Assembly: GCA_033297205.1 (NCBI GenBank)
Contig: MU859065.1
Location: forward strand, 1 to 64,000
Length of the DNA: 64,000 nt
DNA from: Pseudoneurospora amorphoporcata
Taxonomy: Eukaryota; Ascomycota; Sordariomycetes; Sordariales; Sordariaceae
Reading direction: 5' to 3'
The notes below the pieces were generated by a model. It did not search any database and was not told the DNA's origin. It worked only from the letters and a program-made list of their open reading frames with translations. Shown one piece after another: positions 46,038 through 59,344 of the stretch. Numbering within the stretch: the first letter of the stretch is position 1; each line of letters opens with the position of its first letter. The translations under genes were made by a program, and so were the position numbers.

Positions 46038-47060
46038 ATGGCGGACGCTCAACTTAACGATTTCCCTTCCCTTTTCTCTGTCAAGGGCAAGGTTGCTGTC
46101 GTGACCGGTGGCTCGCGAGGATTGGGTTTGAGTGCTGCTTCAGCGTAAGTTATTTCTGTTTGAGACCATTTCATAAACAGCATCGATTTCGAATTCCATG
46201 TGAATATTATTTTTGTTATCTTTACATTCATACATGCCCCTCACACAACTCTCAACCCTCCAGTAGCTCACTTGACATTAACTGATAACCCTCCCTCACG
46301 TAGTCTCCTCCAAGCCGGCGCCTCCAAAGTCTTCATCTCCTCCCGCAAAGCCTCTGCTTGCGACTCCGCCGTTAAGACCCTCAACGCCCTCCCCGGTCTC
46401 TCCCCCGGTGCCAAGGCCATCTCCATCCCCGCCGACGCCGCCACCATCTCCGGAGTGCAGCACTTGGTTGCCGAAGTCGCCAAGCACACCGACCACGTCG
46501 ACGTCCTTCTCGCCAACGCCGGAGCGACATGGGGCGCCGCCTTTGACGATCACCCGGATTCGGCCTTTGCGAAGGTTATGGACCTGAACGTTCGGGGCGT
46601 GTTTAACACCATCCGGGAGTTTGCGCCCCTTTTGCAGAAGAATGCTAGTGTGGATGATCCCAGCCGTGTGATCATCACTGCTTCTGTTGCTGGCCTGGGG
46701 ATCGGGACGATTGGTAAGCAGGGCACGTATGGGTATAGTGCTTCCAAGGCCGCGGTGATTCATTTGGGGAGGAACCTGGCTGTGGAGTTGGGGCCTAGAC
46801 ATATCACCGTGAATAACATCTGCCCGGGTTTCTTTCCGACCAAGATGAGCAATGGGCTGTTGGATATGAGCGGTGGCAAGGAGAGCATTGCGGCGGCGAA
46901 CCCGATGAAGAGGCTTGGACGACCGGAGGATATTGCGGGTGTTGTGGTGTACTTGGCGAGCAGGGCGGGCGCGCACGTGAATGGTGCGACGATTGCGATT
47001 GATGGTGGTGCAATGTGGGCGAGGGGGCAGTTGAACGTGGAGGAGAAGGCGAAGCTGTGA
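46038..47060 (+). CDS. Classical short-chain dehydrogenase/reductase (3-oxoacyl-ACP reductase-like)
   Basis: Exons 46038-46144 and 46304-47060 (159-nt intron, GTAAGT...ACGTAG) give 287 residues, a normal classical SDR length. It is a soluble NAD(P)-dependent oxidoreductase with Rossmann motif TGGSRGLG (23-30), NAG (107-109), and catalytic Asn131, Ser163, Tyr180 and Lys184 (YSASK). PGFFPTKM after the active site and a C-terminal GATIAIDGG complete the fold. SSRK after beta-2 puts a basic residue where NADP-preferring members have one, suggesting NADPH. The overall look is that of fungal proteins annotated as rhamnolipid-type 3-oxoacyl-ACP reductases or gluconate dehydrogenases; the substrate cannot be told from sequence. 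It converges with the N2227 gene, with about 210 bases between stop codons. Confidence 0.88.
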
Positions 47061-47272
47061 GTTGGTCCTTTGTATGTAAGAGAAGGCGAGTTCAACTACA
47101 TCTTTTGAGACGATAGACATGCCATGGGGGCTCTGTTGTAACAGTCCTCTGTTTTTTTTTCTTTGGTTCATGAGCTGTTGTAGTCTTGTGTTATGTACAT
47201 ATGTCGTATGCTTAAAGCTTGTGGTGGGAGCCATATGTTCGATTGTCATTTCTTGAGAGAGTAAAGCATGTC

Positions 47273-48754
47273 CTATGCCGTAGTATGTGGTTTGCGTGCC
47301 ACCCATGAGCTCGCCTTATACACTGTTTGTAGCATAGACTCTTGATCCAAAAGATAGGGAGATTCGATGCCGGTCTCGCGCGAGGCGATTTCGAATCCGG
47401 CCTTCGCAACCAGCGCCATCACCTCGTCATCAGAGAGCTCAAAGCTGCCAGGGTCCGCAATCCCGGTGGTATCATAATCATTCTCATCATCGTCGTGACC
47501 GTGTCCGCCAGGCGCATTATTCTCAAAATGCCAGAGCAACGGACCGTGGTTGATGAGCACACCGCCAGGTTTTAGACAGTAGAAGATGGTTTCAAGGTAC
47601 CGAATCAGGTTCGGAGCGGTGTCAAGGAAGAAGACACAAGCTACCGCATCCCATGCTTCGGCTTGATAGTCTTCGGTGTAAAGACAGAGGAAATCAGCAG
47701 CAGTCATGCTCATTTCTCCAATGGCGACTCTCTCGTTTTCCAACCGTGTCAGTTCAGTTGCACAGTGTATGTCTGGGACGGCATAGCTTCGCAGGTGGTT
47801 ATCCCGCGTCGAATGGTTGGAGAAAGTGTGAATCCAGGGGCAGATTGTGTGCTGCCCTGGCTTTTCGACACAGTTTAGGATATAAGATGAGGCCAGCAGC
47901 TGATGATAAGATATCTCATTGCCTTCAGCGACGTACCCTTTGGCGCAGAGCTCAAAGACAAGGCGGCCCAGCCCTGCACCAGGCACAAGCACCCTCATGG
48001 GCGGCGCGTCCTTTGGCCTTGACTCCTTTTGTGCTTCCAGGGCGCGGAAGATAGGGCCAAAACAAATCTGACGCTCAGAGGCGCCCTCGGCGGACCAGTC
48101 CCGGTAGAACTGCCTGAGAGTACTACGGGCCTTGTCGATATCCAAGCGTTTCGCGCAGCCCCTCCATTGCGGAGGAATCGCGGGTTCGCTACCCTGCGTG
48201 ACATCTTGTGGTTGAAAGTTGACCAAACCTACGCGGACTATGGCGCGTGCTAGTTCGGCGTTGAGCTCGATGGCATCGTCGACCTTGTCCAGAGTGTCCA
48301 GATAGTTGAAGGGTGGCGCTGCCAGCATCTTCCAGTGTGCTTCAGGAAGGGCATAGAAGGACTGCCTCCTCAAGTGAGTGCAGTTGAAATGCGCTACCCT
48401 GGCATATTGACTGCTCTAAAGTCAGTAATAGGGAATACACGAATGTATTCAAGACCTTGAAAAGGCTTGAGCTAGGGTGAACAAAACCGGATCTGCCGGT
48501 CATGGGAGCGGGCCATGGCAGTTGACGGCGCCGAACTACGGAAACCGGGAGTAACTGCGTCTTCTGCCGGGAACATGAACAAGCAGAAATCAAGAGTTGC
48601 GAGGATGTGGACAGGATTTAAACCCAAAGGTAAAGCAGAAGTGACGGGGCGCTACTGACATAAATGAGTCGAGTGCACAATATATGACTCTTGCCTCCTC
48701 CGGGTCTTCGATGGCACTCTTAACACCTTTCCACTGCTGCTCGCCCTCCTCCAT
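47273..48754 (-). CDS. Carnosine N-methyltransferase family protein (N2227-like)
   Basis: S-adenosylmethionine-dependent methyltransferase of the family that includes human CARNMT1, which methylates carnosine to anserine; fungal substrates are less certain. Exons (minus) 48754-48660 and 48410-47273 give 410 residues. The donor GTCAGT keeps frame to the acceptor AGCAG (249-nt intron, CTGAC near its end) and yields the family's helical start DSFIQYARVAHFNCTHLRRQSFYALP across the join. Later come FYRDWS, the SAM-binding loop VLVPGAGLGRLVFEL (about 172-186), NEISYHQLLASSYILN, a DNHLRSYAVPD stretch, DAVACVFFLDTAPNLIRYL and KPGGVLINHGPLLWHF. A short acidic/His/Gly loop follows near residue 355. Promoters are divergent from the proteasome chaperone gene about 1 kb away. 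Confidence 0.87.
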
Positions 48755-49777
48755 CTCAAAGCTTCACTTTGGAGATAGGTGTGTTTCGTGATTTGTGAAT
48801 GAGTCGCAGCCTTGAAGCTTCTCGGACTCTTTGAAAGACGAAGGCGGGATTAAAGTCGCCAGATAACTGAGTTTTCTCAAGTTCTGTGTATCCTGTGGTC
48901 AAAGTGATATGACGAAGAGATACTAGTCACAAGTACAATCGGCTGAGGTATCAGCACGAGGAGACGCGTAGTCAATGTTGGGTGTGGTGGATATGGACGG
49001 CCAGTATCGGAGCCGCACCTTTGCTTTAGTTGAAGGAGTCTCGGCGCGGTCGGCACGGTCGTTTCCTATGACTGCCCGGCCGGTTACGAGCGGATCATTG
49101 ATTCATGTCTTCCTTCATCTGCCGTGGGGTTCACACTTCGATGTTTGGAGGTCAGGGAAACAATAAAAATGGGAAGAAACATCCAAACAACACACATTCC
49201 CAGCAAGTAAATGCCTGTATGCTCCTTCATCATTTTTTTAATCATCGTTGTAAAGTTGAAATGGAAGGAGCAGTTCCCCTCACTGCATGCATAATGGCGC
49301 CATGATGTTGCTGTTGCCGGTTTGACTTGCCATCGGAGAAATTCCGGAGGCGGCAATCGCACGGGAAACTGCATGCCCCGTCTGTTGTAGATTTCTCGTT
49401 ACAGAAGGTGCAGGCCCCTGCAATTTCACTTTCTTCAGGGCGGGCACGCTGTCCGGGCCTGCCTGATCTCACCGGCTGCGCCCCAGTTCCACTTCCCCGG
49501 CCATTGGATCTTTCCCTCCCCGCCGCTTCCAACCTCCAGCCCCGCCTCGCCGAGACCGAACTCCGTCTTTAAGGTATCTCATTCCCGTTCCGTCTGTTCC
49601 TTCCCACTTGAACACTCACAAGTTGAACATGCCGGTTAACCCGGACGAACCACCATCAATATCGAAGCTCACGAGCTCCCCCATTCGCATTTTAGCGCTA
49701 GTAGTTCGAGCAAACTGTAATCAAAATCTGCAACTGTCCCCGAACTCTTCGATACAATCGAGATCACCACGGGCATC
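48755..49777. other. Divergent intergenic region, N2227 gene and proteasome chaperone
   Basis: Must contain both promoters. An ATG at 49629 opens a 72-codon frame that overlaps the chaperone start in another frame (see findings). No other gene supported. Confidence 0.45.
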
Positions 49778-50261
49778 ATGGATGCCCCTATCCAGCTCTC
49801 TCTTCCCTTGCCGCGATCAATGGACACGCGCACCTACCTCCAATTGACAGTCAAGTCCAAGGCCGTTGTACTTTTCCTCACGACAGCTTCGGCCGAAGAA
49901 GCCACATCACCCACCCCGCTGGGATCATTTGTTTATGCGCTGCCGGATGTGAGTTTCCCACCGGCTGCCAATCTGATACGGGCACCAAGGACTGACATTG
50001 GTTTAGAGATACAACCCGACACAGCCTTTATCGACTCCTCTTTGTACGGTTGAGCCAACGTTGGAGTTTACCACCCGACTGGCAAAGCTGATCACAAGGA
50101 GGACGCAACTTCCTACTTACGTGGGCAACTCGGTGAGCTTTGCCAGCACTGGCCTTGGCGGGACCGTTGAAGAGGAGATGGAAGCTTTCAAACAGGTGGC
50201 CGAGCTTGTCCTGTCCAGACTCAAGTCTGCCAACGCGACGCCCAATGGAGCCCAGTCCTGA
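49778..50261 (+). CDS. Proteasome assembly chaperone 4 (Pba4/PAC4 family)
   Basis: Exons 49778-49948 and 50007-50261 (58-nt intron, GTGAGT donor, ACTGACAT branch, GTTTAG acceptor) give 141 residues, near the ~150 of yeast Poc4/Pba4. This chaperone works with Pba3 to assemble the 20S proteasome alpha ring in the cytosol. Landmarks are a beta-rich start (TYLQLTVKSKAVVLFL), GSFVYALPDRYNPTQPLSTPLC across the splice site, then FTTRLAKLITRRTQLPTYVGNSV and a final amphipathic helix EEEMEAFKQVAELVLSRL. The start is uncertain: the frame is open for another 19 codons upstream without ATG. A possible extra exon from ATG 49629 spliced at 49701/49763 would add 29 residues. The fold-level pattern makes the family call firmer than the N-terminus. 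Confidence 0.75.
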
Positions 50262-52051
50262 GCCTCGAACTTTGACAAAAGAACCCGTCCCCCTACTACA
50301 TTCTTTCGCTACTGTTGACGGGCACAAGCTGTAGCACACAAACACTTCGGCCTCTTGGCCAAGGGGATTCCGGTAGTTCCCTTCCTGACGAGTTTCTGCA
50401 AACGCCCAGATCGAGCTTGCCTAACCTATTCGCCTTGTTTGAACGTGCCACAAAGGGCTGTTATTTCTCACGATCCGTGTCCCGAGAAGACCACTGATCT
50501 GTCACTCGTGTTCGCTTACCTGCTTGATACATGGGTATTGGTAGCGATATGGATTGGCACCATATCCCGATGGGGCATGGCCGAAGGCAAGCAGCCTTTA
50601 AAGAATCAACGGAGAGGTTTTGAACCTGAGAGTCCTGGCTATATGACACGGCAGAGTGTGCTATCTTCAGCTTCATCTTTGGTGCATCAACATGGCCTCG
50701 GGATGTGTTGGCTCACAAACCTGACCTGGCAGGTCTGGCAGGTCTCAGCCGTCTGTTGCACAGCAACTGTGTCGTGGACCCTTTGACGACATCCATGTTC
50801 CATGTCTCTGGTCGGTCTGAAGTAGACAACTGGTATCCTGCCCGTGAGGGACATCATGCGGTTTATACAGCAAGGAGGGGCGAAAGGACTGATGAGGAAA
50901 GCTCGCTATCTAGTTTCCAAAGGGGAAGCGGTCTAGAAGCCCATTTCCAAGTGAAGATGTGGAAGAACATTAAGCAGGCCCTTGATCTAGAAACAGAGGC
51001 CATATGCGAGAGATGTTACCTACCAATACTACCATCCAAGCAATCCAGGCAACGCACATAAACCCGGCTTTTCTTCAACTGAGCTTGACCTGATAGAGAC
51101 GGGCGGGCCACAAACTGGGAAATGAGATGAACCTAAAGTATTGAACCCTCGTCCAGCCTTTGGTCGATGTTCAAAGGGCCGGTTCTCATCGACTGCGACA
51201 CCAAAAGCTGTGCCGAATGACTCCTCTTGGATGATTGTCCTCGGTGCCATTTTCTGTTCATCCGATTCGGGCATTAATGAAGTGCTGCTGTAACTGTGCC
51301 ATCAATTTCAAGGCGCGTACGTAGCAGAAAGCTTACCATTATCAAAGGGGGTTTGTGCAACCGTCGAAGCGGGTGGCTGCCATACAAGGTGTACAGAGAC
51401 GACCTCATCGAGCGCAAGGGGCGGCCCCGGCCCCGCCCTTCGACAGAAGCTACAACCGCCCACCCAGAGCCAGCACCTGCCACCATTTCTTGACAGGCCT
51501 GCATCTCCTGCCAGCCAAGGCCCACTTGCACCCCACATTAAACATTGCCCTGCTCGAGCCTTGCCCGCCGCCCACCCACGACCACCATCACCGTCGACCC
51601 GGCCTACCACCATCCACAGCAGTCTGGCAATTGCTCCTGGATATCCCGTCTTCCATCACGAAACAATACCCTGCTTCCTTCCCGAGGACAAACTGCCGAT
51701 TCTTGTCTGCTGCTCTTGCTACCCGTTGGCCTGCCCGGTGCGACTACCCATGACCAGCTCCAACTAAACGACCTCTCAAGAGAACCTCTGGCTTGAAGCT
51801 GCGCTGTGGTGACCCGGCGCCTCTTACACAACTTACATTGACAGAGTCCATTCGAGTCGGGTACCCTTATTTGCGCCTCCCGATCTTGCGCTCGACTTTT
51901 CAGCACTTCACCGGTATTGGCCATATACCATCGTTCTAGTTCTCGTCAGCTACGAGATATCAAAGTTTGAGAACCTACCACCCACCGCCGCCACCAACAC
52001 AACACATCGCCGACGTCACGCTCCTGTGTGGCTTTAACTCCAACTATCACC
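50262..52051. other. Intergenic, including the leader of the transportin gene
   Basis: Frames on both strands (for example 50705-51061 plus) have no recognisable domain. The last ~500 bases are C/T- and CA-rich on the plus strand with few ATGs, consistent with promoter and leader of the transportin gene. Confidence 0.45.
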
Positions 52052-55046
52052 ATGGCTTGGCAACCGAATGGAGAGAACCTGAAGACTTTGGCACAATGTC
52101 TGAAGGACTCCCTGAGCGCTTTCAACAAGTCCGCCCAGAAGCAGGCTGAAATCGTGAGTGATACCCTCCGGCACCACCTAGCTATCCCGGACTTTGCTCA
52201 GGTATTGCCCCAAGACAGAGATTCTGACTTATATCTATTAACTAGATGCTTAACCAAGCAAAAGCGTCGCCCGATATCAACAACTACTTGGCCCTCATTA
52301 TCTCGAGCTCGGAACCACCCCCGGTCTTTCCAACGACCGCCTCGGACTGGCATATGGTGCGCTGTGCCGCCGCGCTGATGTTGAAGAACAATATCAAGAA
52401 CAACTATGACAAGATTCCAGAACAGAGCTTGGCTCTCGTCAAGTTGGCCGTTCCGTTGGGGCTCCAGGACAAGAATTCACAGATCCGCAGCCACGCGGGC
52501 ACCCTTGCGACTGAGCTGATCAACAAGGGAGGAATCTACGGCTGGCCCGAGTTTCTGCCAGAGTTGCTCAAGATGTTGACCAATGAGTCTGGTCAGGTAA
52601 CGCCCGAGGCGCAGGAGGGAGCTATGGCCGCCATGGCAAAGATCTGCGAAGACAATGCGAAGATGCTGGAAAGGGAACACAACGGCCAAAGACCTATCAA
52701 CTTCCTCCTCCCCAAGCTCATTCAGGCGACCCGGAGCACGATTCCCAAAGTCCGCGCCCATGCTCTCACAGCCATCAATGTGTTCACCCCTAGGAAGTCG
52801 CAGGCCATGCTGAACTCGATAGATGACCTTCTACAGCACCTCTTTGCTCTGGCTGAAGACCCTTCAATCGATGTTCGGAAACAGGTCTGTCGTGCTTTTG
52901 TGAACCTGGTGGAAACCCGCCCGGACAAGCTCCTGCCACATATCGAAGGCCTGGCCAAGTACGTCATCTCTCAACAAAAGGGCGACGACGAGGATCTCGC
53001 CACTGAGGCTGCTGAGTTCTGGCTGACTGTCGGAGAGCACGACAACCTGTGGCAAGCCCTGCAACCGTACATCACAGACATCATCCCCGTACTTTTGGAG
53101 TGCATGGTCTACAGTCCCGAGGATATTGCCATACTCGGAGGTGCTTCGGACGACGAGGACGAAGAAGATAGGGAGGAGGACATCAAGCCACAGTTCGCCA
53201 AGAAGAAGCTAACTCGTGCTGCCAACGGAAATACCGCGTCTGACATGGCGAAGAACGGAAACGCTTTTGAGAAGGTTGCAAGCATGGAGGAAGACGACGA
53301 CGACCTGGAAGATGGCGAAATCGATGATGACGAGTCCGAGGGAGATGAGAACCCCGATGAGAAGTGGACTCTCCGCAAGTGCTCGGCGGCGGCACTTGAT
53401 GTGTTTGCTCGCGACTTTGGCGGACCAGTTTTTACCGCTATCCTACCCTATTTGCAGAGCAACCTCAAGCACGCGGACTGGTCCTATAGAGAAGCAGCCG
53501 TGCTCGCCCTTGGTGCTGTTGCTGATGGCTGCATGGACGTGGTCGTTCCCCACCTTCGAGAACTGGTGCCTTATCTTATCAGTCTCCTCGACGACGAGGA
53601 GCCGGTGGTTCGCCAGATTACCTGCTGGACCCTTGGCCGATACTCTGCGTGGGCGGTTGGCCTTACGGAACCGGCAGAAAAGGATAGATACTTCTTGCCC
53701 ATGATGGACGGAATTCTCAAGAAGATGCTTGACAAGAACAAGAACGTCCAGGAGGCTGGTGCCTCCGCCATGGCGAACCTAGAAGAGAAGGCAGGCAAGG
53801 CCCTCGAGCCTTACTGTGGACCCATCATCCAGCAATACATCCGATGCTTCGGCAAGTACAAGGATAAGAATATGTGGGTTCTCTACGACTGCGTTCAGAC
53901 GCTGGCTGAGCACATCGGCCCCGTCCTGGCTAGGCCTGAACTTAGCAGCCAGTTGATGCCAGTCCTACTCGACAGATGGCAGAAGGTGGGCGATGAGTCT
54001 CGGGAGCTTTTCCCCTTGCTCGAGTGCCTTTCCTACGTTGCCATGGCCCTTGGCGATGCCTTCGCCCCTTACGCCGAGCCTATCTTCGCCAGGTGTATCA
54101 GAATTATCCACCAAAACCTAGAGCAGGCCATGAAGGCCAAGACCAATACTAATCTTGATCAACCTGATGAGGATTTCCTGGTCACCAGCCTCGATCTTCT
54201 GAGTGCCATCATCCAAGCCCTGGACAACGATAAGGCTTCAAAGCTTGTTGCCAACGCCCAGCCAACATTCTTCGAGCTGATGGCTCTGTGCATGGGGGAT
54301 CAATCTGATGCGGTTCAGCAATCGGCATACGCTCTTCTCGGTGACTGTGCCAAGTACGTCTTCGAACAACTCGAGCCATTCCTGCCCAATATTATGCCGG
54401 TTGTGATCAAGCGCTTGGATATGGAGACTATCCTGGATGAGGAGGTCGACAACAGCTTCAGCGTAATCAATAACGCCTGCTGGAGTGTCGGCGAGATTGC
54501 TCTTCAGTACAAGGCAGGAATGGCGCCATTTGTGCCCCAGCTCCTTTCACGATGTGTTGACATCCTCTCCAACCCCAGGGTACCCGGAGGTGTCGGCGAA
54601 AACGCTGCCATTGCCTTGGGTAGGTTAGGACTTGCCAACGCCGAACTTTTGGCACCACATCTTGGCAATTTCGCTGAGGAGTTCCTCGATACAATGGACG
54701 ATGTTGATCCTTCTGAAGAGAAGGCCACAGCACTCCGGGGCTTTACTGAGGTGGTTACTCGCAACCCCCAGGCTATGGAGAGCGTGTTACTGCACTACTT
54801 CAGCACGATTGCCAACTATCAGGAGCTCACCCTGCAGAAGCCTGCTGTGGCAGAGTTGCATGAAGCCTTCCAGAAAGTAAGTCTGGACCTGAAAACCCCA
54901 ATGATCCGACATATGCTGACTTCGGTTGTTTTTTTTTAACGCAGGTTATCAATGTCTATAAGCAAATCATTCCGGGATTCGCCAACTTCCTTATGCAAAT
55001 GGAAGCCAAGGACCTCGAGCTGCTCCAGAAGCTCTTCATCCTCTGA
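52052..55046 (+). CDS. kap104: Transportin / karyopherin beta-2 (Kap104 orthologue)
   Basis: Nuclear import receptor that carries RNA-binding proteins with PY-type signals and releases them on Ran-GTP. Exons 52052-52153, 52246-54876 and 54945-55046 give 944 residues, against about 890 in human TNPO1 and 918 in yeast Kap104. Both introns (92 and 68 nt) have GTGAGT/GTAAGT donors. HEAT repeats run throughout. The N-terminal importin-beta segment reads QKQAEIMLNQAKASPDINNYLALI across the first splice. Family landmarks include ALMLKNNIKNNY, KICEDNAKML, VRKQVCRAFVNLVE and KWTLRKCSAAALDVFA. A very acidic loop (about 333-400) sits where transportin has its H8 loop, which displaces cargo. Later come ITCWTLGRYSAW, ELFPLLECLSYVAMAL, NNACWSVGEIALQYK and ENAAIALGRLGLAN. 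The short last exon encodes the C-terminal helix. Confidence 0.95.
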
Positions 55047-58000
55047 ATTTGAGCTGATAACTTGAGCCATCGCATCTCAACGAAGCCTGTACACACACTA
55101 TACCTACTTCGAAGAACTGTCCACTGTTTGGTCATTATTGGAAATATATCCATGGTCCCCTTCCTCAAACAAACTTTTCAACCTGAATCACAACGCCTGC
55201 ATGCAAAGATCACAACTACGCAAAATGATACGATAGGATTGAACGCCTGGAACAGTGTCAAGTTTTGGACGAAGATACATGCCATTTGCAGTTTGTGGGA
55301 ATAGCAATCTTATACATTCCCAGGGTGAATCCGCTCTGATCCTGGGTGGTATGAACAACGAATAGGACGACATAGGTGCGGGCACTATTGATCCTTTAGG
55401 ATGTCGAGATTGACGAGAAAATGGCCTGTGAAGTGAGAGGTCGTTGACATACACAAACCATGTTTGGAGTGGTGCTCCACACGATGATTGGGTGAGGCAA
55501 GGTACGAAGCTGAGATGTGCGTGATAAAGATGACGTGTCTGAAGGAGAGCTAAAGACGAAGGTGCACCTCAGGGGCAATGAGACGGAGAAAACAGTTTCC
55601 GGTGGTGTGGAGACGATGCCGAATTTTCGTTTGGATCGAAAACAAAGGTTATAAGCCTACTAAGCAGGATGTTAAAGGCATGAAGGAAGCGTAGTTAAGG
55701 GCGTAGAGTCTCACAAGACGTGATCAAAACTATTCAAGATCAGCTTATATCTAGGGTACGATACGGCACCACAAAAGAAGTGATAGGAGAGGACTGTGGT
55801 AGGTATATCGAAAATGCTATGGGAGGATGGATATATATTATGTATGGGTGATGATGTTCACTTTATTTAGATAGGTAGCTTAGTTAAATTAGGTAGATAG
55901 CTATGGATGTGGAAAGATTTGGGCAAGCAAAAATGGCAAGAAGAGAGAGTTCACCTTGAAGCAATTCAGGGGTGAACTAAGTCTAGTTATCGGGTAGTTA
56001 GGTCGCTTGGATAAGAAAACAAGCTCGTAAGGTAGATATAGTGTCATTTTCTTACCGCACTCGTACTTCATCTTCCCTCATGTGCCCCTCCCGTACGCAT
56101 GTTTCACATGGATTATGACTCTTTGCCAAAGGCCAGTTACTTTCTTCACATGTATTCAATCCTAGGACGCCTGCCTCTTCCAACTCCCGGAAGCACATGA
56201 CATCTCGCTTGCCTACTTGATCCTTAACGAGCGGCGACAACGGGCCGCTGCTCCCTGGCAGAGATGCAGTATTGGCAGGTGAGGGATCAGATTCCTTCCT
56301 TGTTGGTTTGCCGTGTGGTGGTACGTGACGTCAGCAATGGCTACGATAAGGACGACATCTCTTGTCTTGGTGTCTTTTTTTTTTTCCCGTCTTACAACGT
56401 TTTTTTTTTTTTTTTCAGAAGACCAACTTCTCAGGTTATTGTGAAAGTTGGCTTGTCCTTTCCATGAGAAGAAGCAGTTGGTAAGACAAAGGATGAGCAT
56501 CTGTCCCGCGGTTATGGACTTGTGTAACATTAATGCTGCGGTTGGAAACAACAAGTGCGAGTTGGCGGCCACATAAGCACCAACTCAGCATATCTGTACA
56601 GTAGCCCACCACAGAAAGGGAGCACCACGGCAACGTTGTATTGCATGGTCAGTTCAATCACCGACTTTTGGCCTTTGGGGGTTGATTGTGGCGTTGCTTT
56701 GTGCTTTGTGTGAATATTTTCAAGTGATTTGTGGCTGTCACGGTCTGTTGGTTCTTTCCCGCCTGGCCCCCCAGAATTGGCGAGTCACTGAAAAGACTAG
56801 CGAGATCTCAATATCGACGTAAACCAACGACGTTAAGCTACGGTACAGCACTTACACTAGAGGTATGCAAATTTTAATCATTACGGTGCGGTTGAGATAC
56901 CCTTCAATACAGCCTCATCTCGATGGCACCATGAAAACAGGGCCGCGACATACTGTACACTACGCTACCACCAACACACGTGTATAGCCTGCTAATGGAA
57001 TGAGATTCTCAAATGCATGGTTCTCACGTAAAGGCCGGCCTTTTTCCTTTCTTTATCTTCTTTTTCTTCTCTTCCTATCATAATTTCCATTCGGCCGTAT
57101 CTACGGTTTGCGTTGTCGGTTTCGCGGCCTTATTCTAATCATATAGCAGCCGGGCCCCAGACCCTTACCTGGTTTATTATCCCCGGACACCCAACCACCA
57201 GGCTGGAATATTAATTTACGTTTGAATATTAATTAGGATATGCCAAACGTCTGGAACTTACGGTCTAGAGTCTTGAGTTCCGAGTAGGATGACCCAACAA
57301 CCAACCACGCGGTATTCCATTATCCGCTGTCCGGGTTGCGTTTCCGGGTTTCAGGGCAGCTAAGGCATTCAACCGGGATTATTTACTTATCCCAGTACGT
57401 CTACTCATTATTAAATAAACGGAATGATAGAGGAACGTACGTACGGCTGGTAGCAGACGAAAACATACCATAACTTTTCCAGGCCCGCCAGGCAACTCCC
57501 AACGGCCCGAAGCATCATCGCCGATGTAGTCAGGATTGAAGCTCCGAGCTCGGGACCGTGCCAGGCGGCTGGCCGGGAGAGAGGGATTCATTGTTGGCTG
57601 TTACCTGGAGAAGTCAGTTCGTTTGGGAATATCCTCCAAAAATCCCTTCGATGTTACAGCCGAGTCAGCCTTACCTTCATTTACCAGGTACAACTGGGTA
57701 AATGGGTATCTTGGCATTGCGTGAGATGTCGAGGGGTGTGATGATGGCCAATGACTTCAGTTTCCTTTTCATGGCTCTACCCTTTCTTCCACCTCCACTT
57801 CCACACTTTTGATCTGTGTTGCTGCTTCTCTCTTTGTTCCGAGCCTGGAATACTATCCAGTCTGAACGAGTCTGCGTGTCGGTGAAATGTGTAACAACGA
57901 ACGTGTCCCTTCTCTCTCAATGTGCTTCTCGTGTTACACTACACGACTCATTTTCCGCCTCCCCGGCTGAGACTCGCGCTTCGAGGAGGTCACATGCAAG

Positions 58001-59344
58001 TTCTTGGCCCCATTCTAAGTGATAAGATTAACGTACGTTGCTTGCATAAAGTAGGAAACTTGCTTTTGCAGAGGAAGGCACGAAGGGTCAGTGGACAATG
58101 GGTGATTAGTGGGGTTGGTCCCTGGAGGTATGGACCCGTCTTGGTAGTCTCAGAAGACAGGAGCCAGGGGATTATGCCAATGTGAGAGGGGAGGCACGAG
58201 GGAGGGATCTGGGAGGAGCGGAACATCAGCCAGGTTTCAGGTCGTCTCGTTCTTTCTGCTCTGGAAGCAAGTCGACTCGTCGAGAAGGACTGGTGAAGGT
58301 TTCACCGTGGAAATGACGATGGTATGGAGCTCAATTGTGTAAGTTTTGATATTTCTTGGAATACTCCTTTGTTCCTCATCCGGCTTCTTGACTTAGCCCA
58401 CTGGCAAAAGTCCAGCGGATTTCCCACCCAGGGACAAGAAGACACTCTCCCCGATCACGCGCACGCCGCACTCTAAAGCCTCTAATTATTCCTGTAACAC
58501 ATGTAGTACAACAAGAAGAAAGAAAAAAAGACTTTTGATGGAACACATGGTCTAGCGCCACACCTACCTTATCTCTCTCGTCTCTTCCATTCGTTCGGCT
58601 TCACGCTCCCCGAACTTAAGTAACCCCCCCCGCCACTTTGCCACTCGCTCAGTCGTGTGTACAACTCATCTTCACCATCGGGCCACTGAGTTCAAATCTG
58701 GCCTGCATCACGACGATCGTGCGGTTTTGAACCACATCATTGTCCACTCACTCATCCACTCATTCTCTCGGTCTAAACAGACCCGAACTGGCCCGACCTG
58801 CTTATAACCTCGGTTGACAACAGCCCGGCAACACAACCATTTTTTTCCTCATCAAACCGAACTTGCATCCCCGGGAGCAGCTAATTAGACCAGACAGGAC
58901 ACAGAACATGGTCTGAGTCTGAGTAAGGGTTGTACAGTAGTACAGTGGAAGATGAGACTTTCGCAACTTGACCCCGTTGGCTGGTTCTCTCGGGCCGGAG
59001 CGTACACTTACCGCAGTACCGTCGCGCCCGGCGCCGTAGGCGACCAGGACATGGACAAGGGCAAGGACCGGGGGTGAGGATGAGGGATCTTGGAGCTGGG
59101 GCTGGAGGCGAACTGCGAAAGGTGTGGCTGGACAACCTTTCTTTTCTCTTTTCTTTGCTGGTCTTGACCACTGCTGTGGCTTCCAGGGTAGAAGCCATGT
59201 CCCTGTCGACGCTACTTGTTGCGGAGGCACGAAGGAGGGCGTAAACGCTGACCGTCTGTCCAGTGGTCATTGAGTGACTAGGTAGTTCGTGTGGGTAGTC
59301 GACAGGTTCATGTCCTCACAGCCTAGTACATACAGCTATCGGAT
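55047..59344. other. Intergenic, no firm gene
   Basis: Starts with the transportin 3' flank. T-rich runs are at 56377-56386 and 56401-56415. A minus-strand frame at 57591-57379 starts in a CAACAATGAA context and meets a GTATGT donor, but no second exon is convincing. Nothing else recognised on either strand. Confidence 0.45.

Noticed and set aside
46296..47306. 336-codon minus-strand frame opposite the SDR gene
   Set aside because: Antisense to a well-supported SDR exon; no motif of its own.
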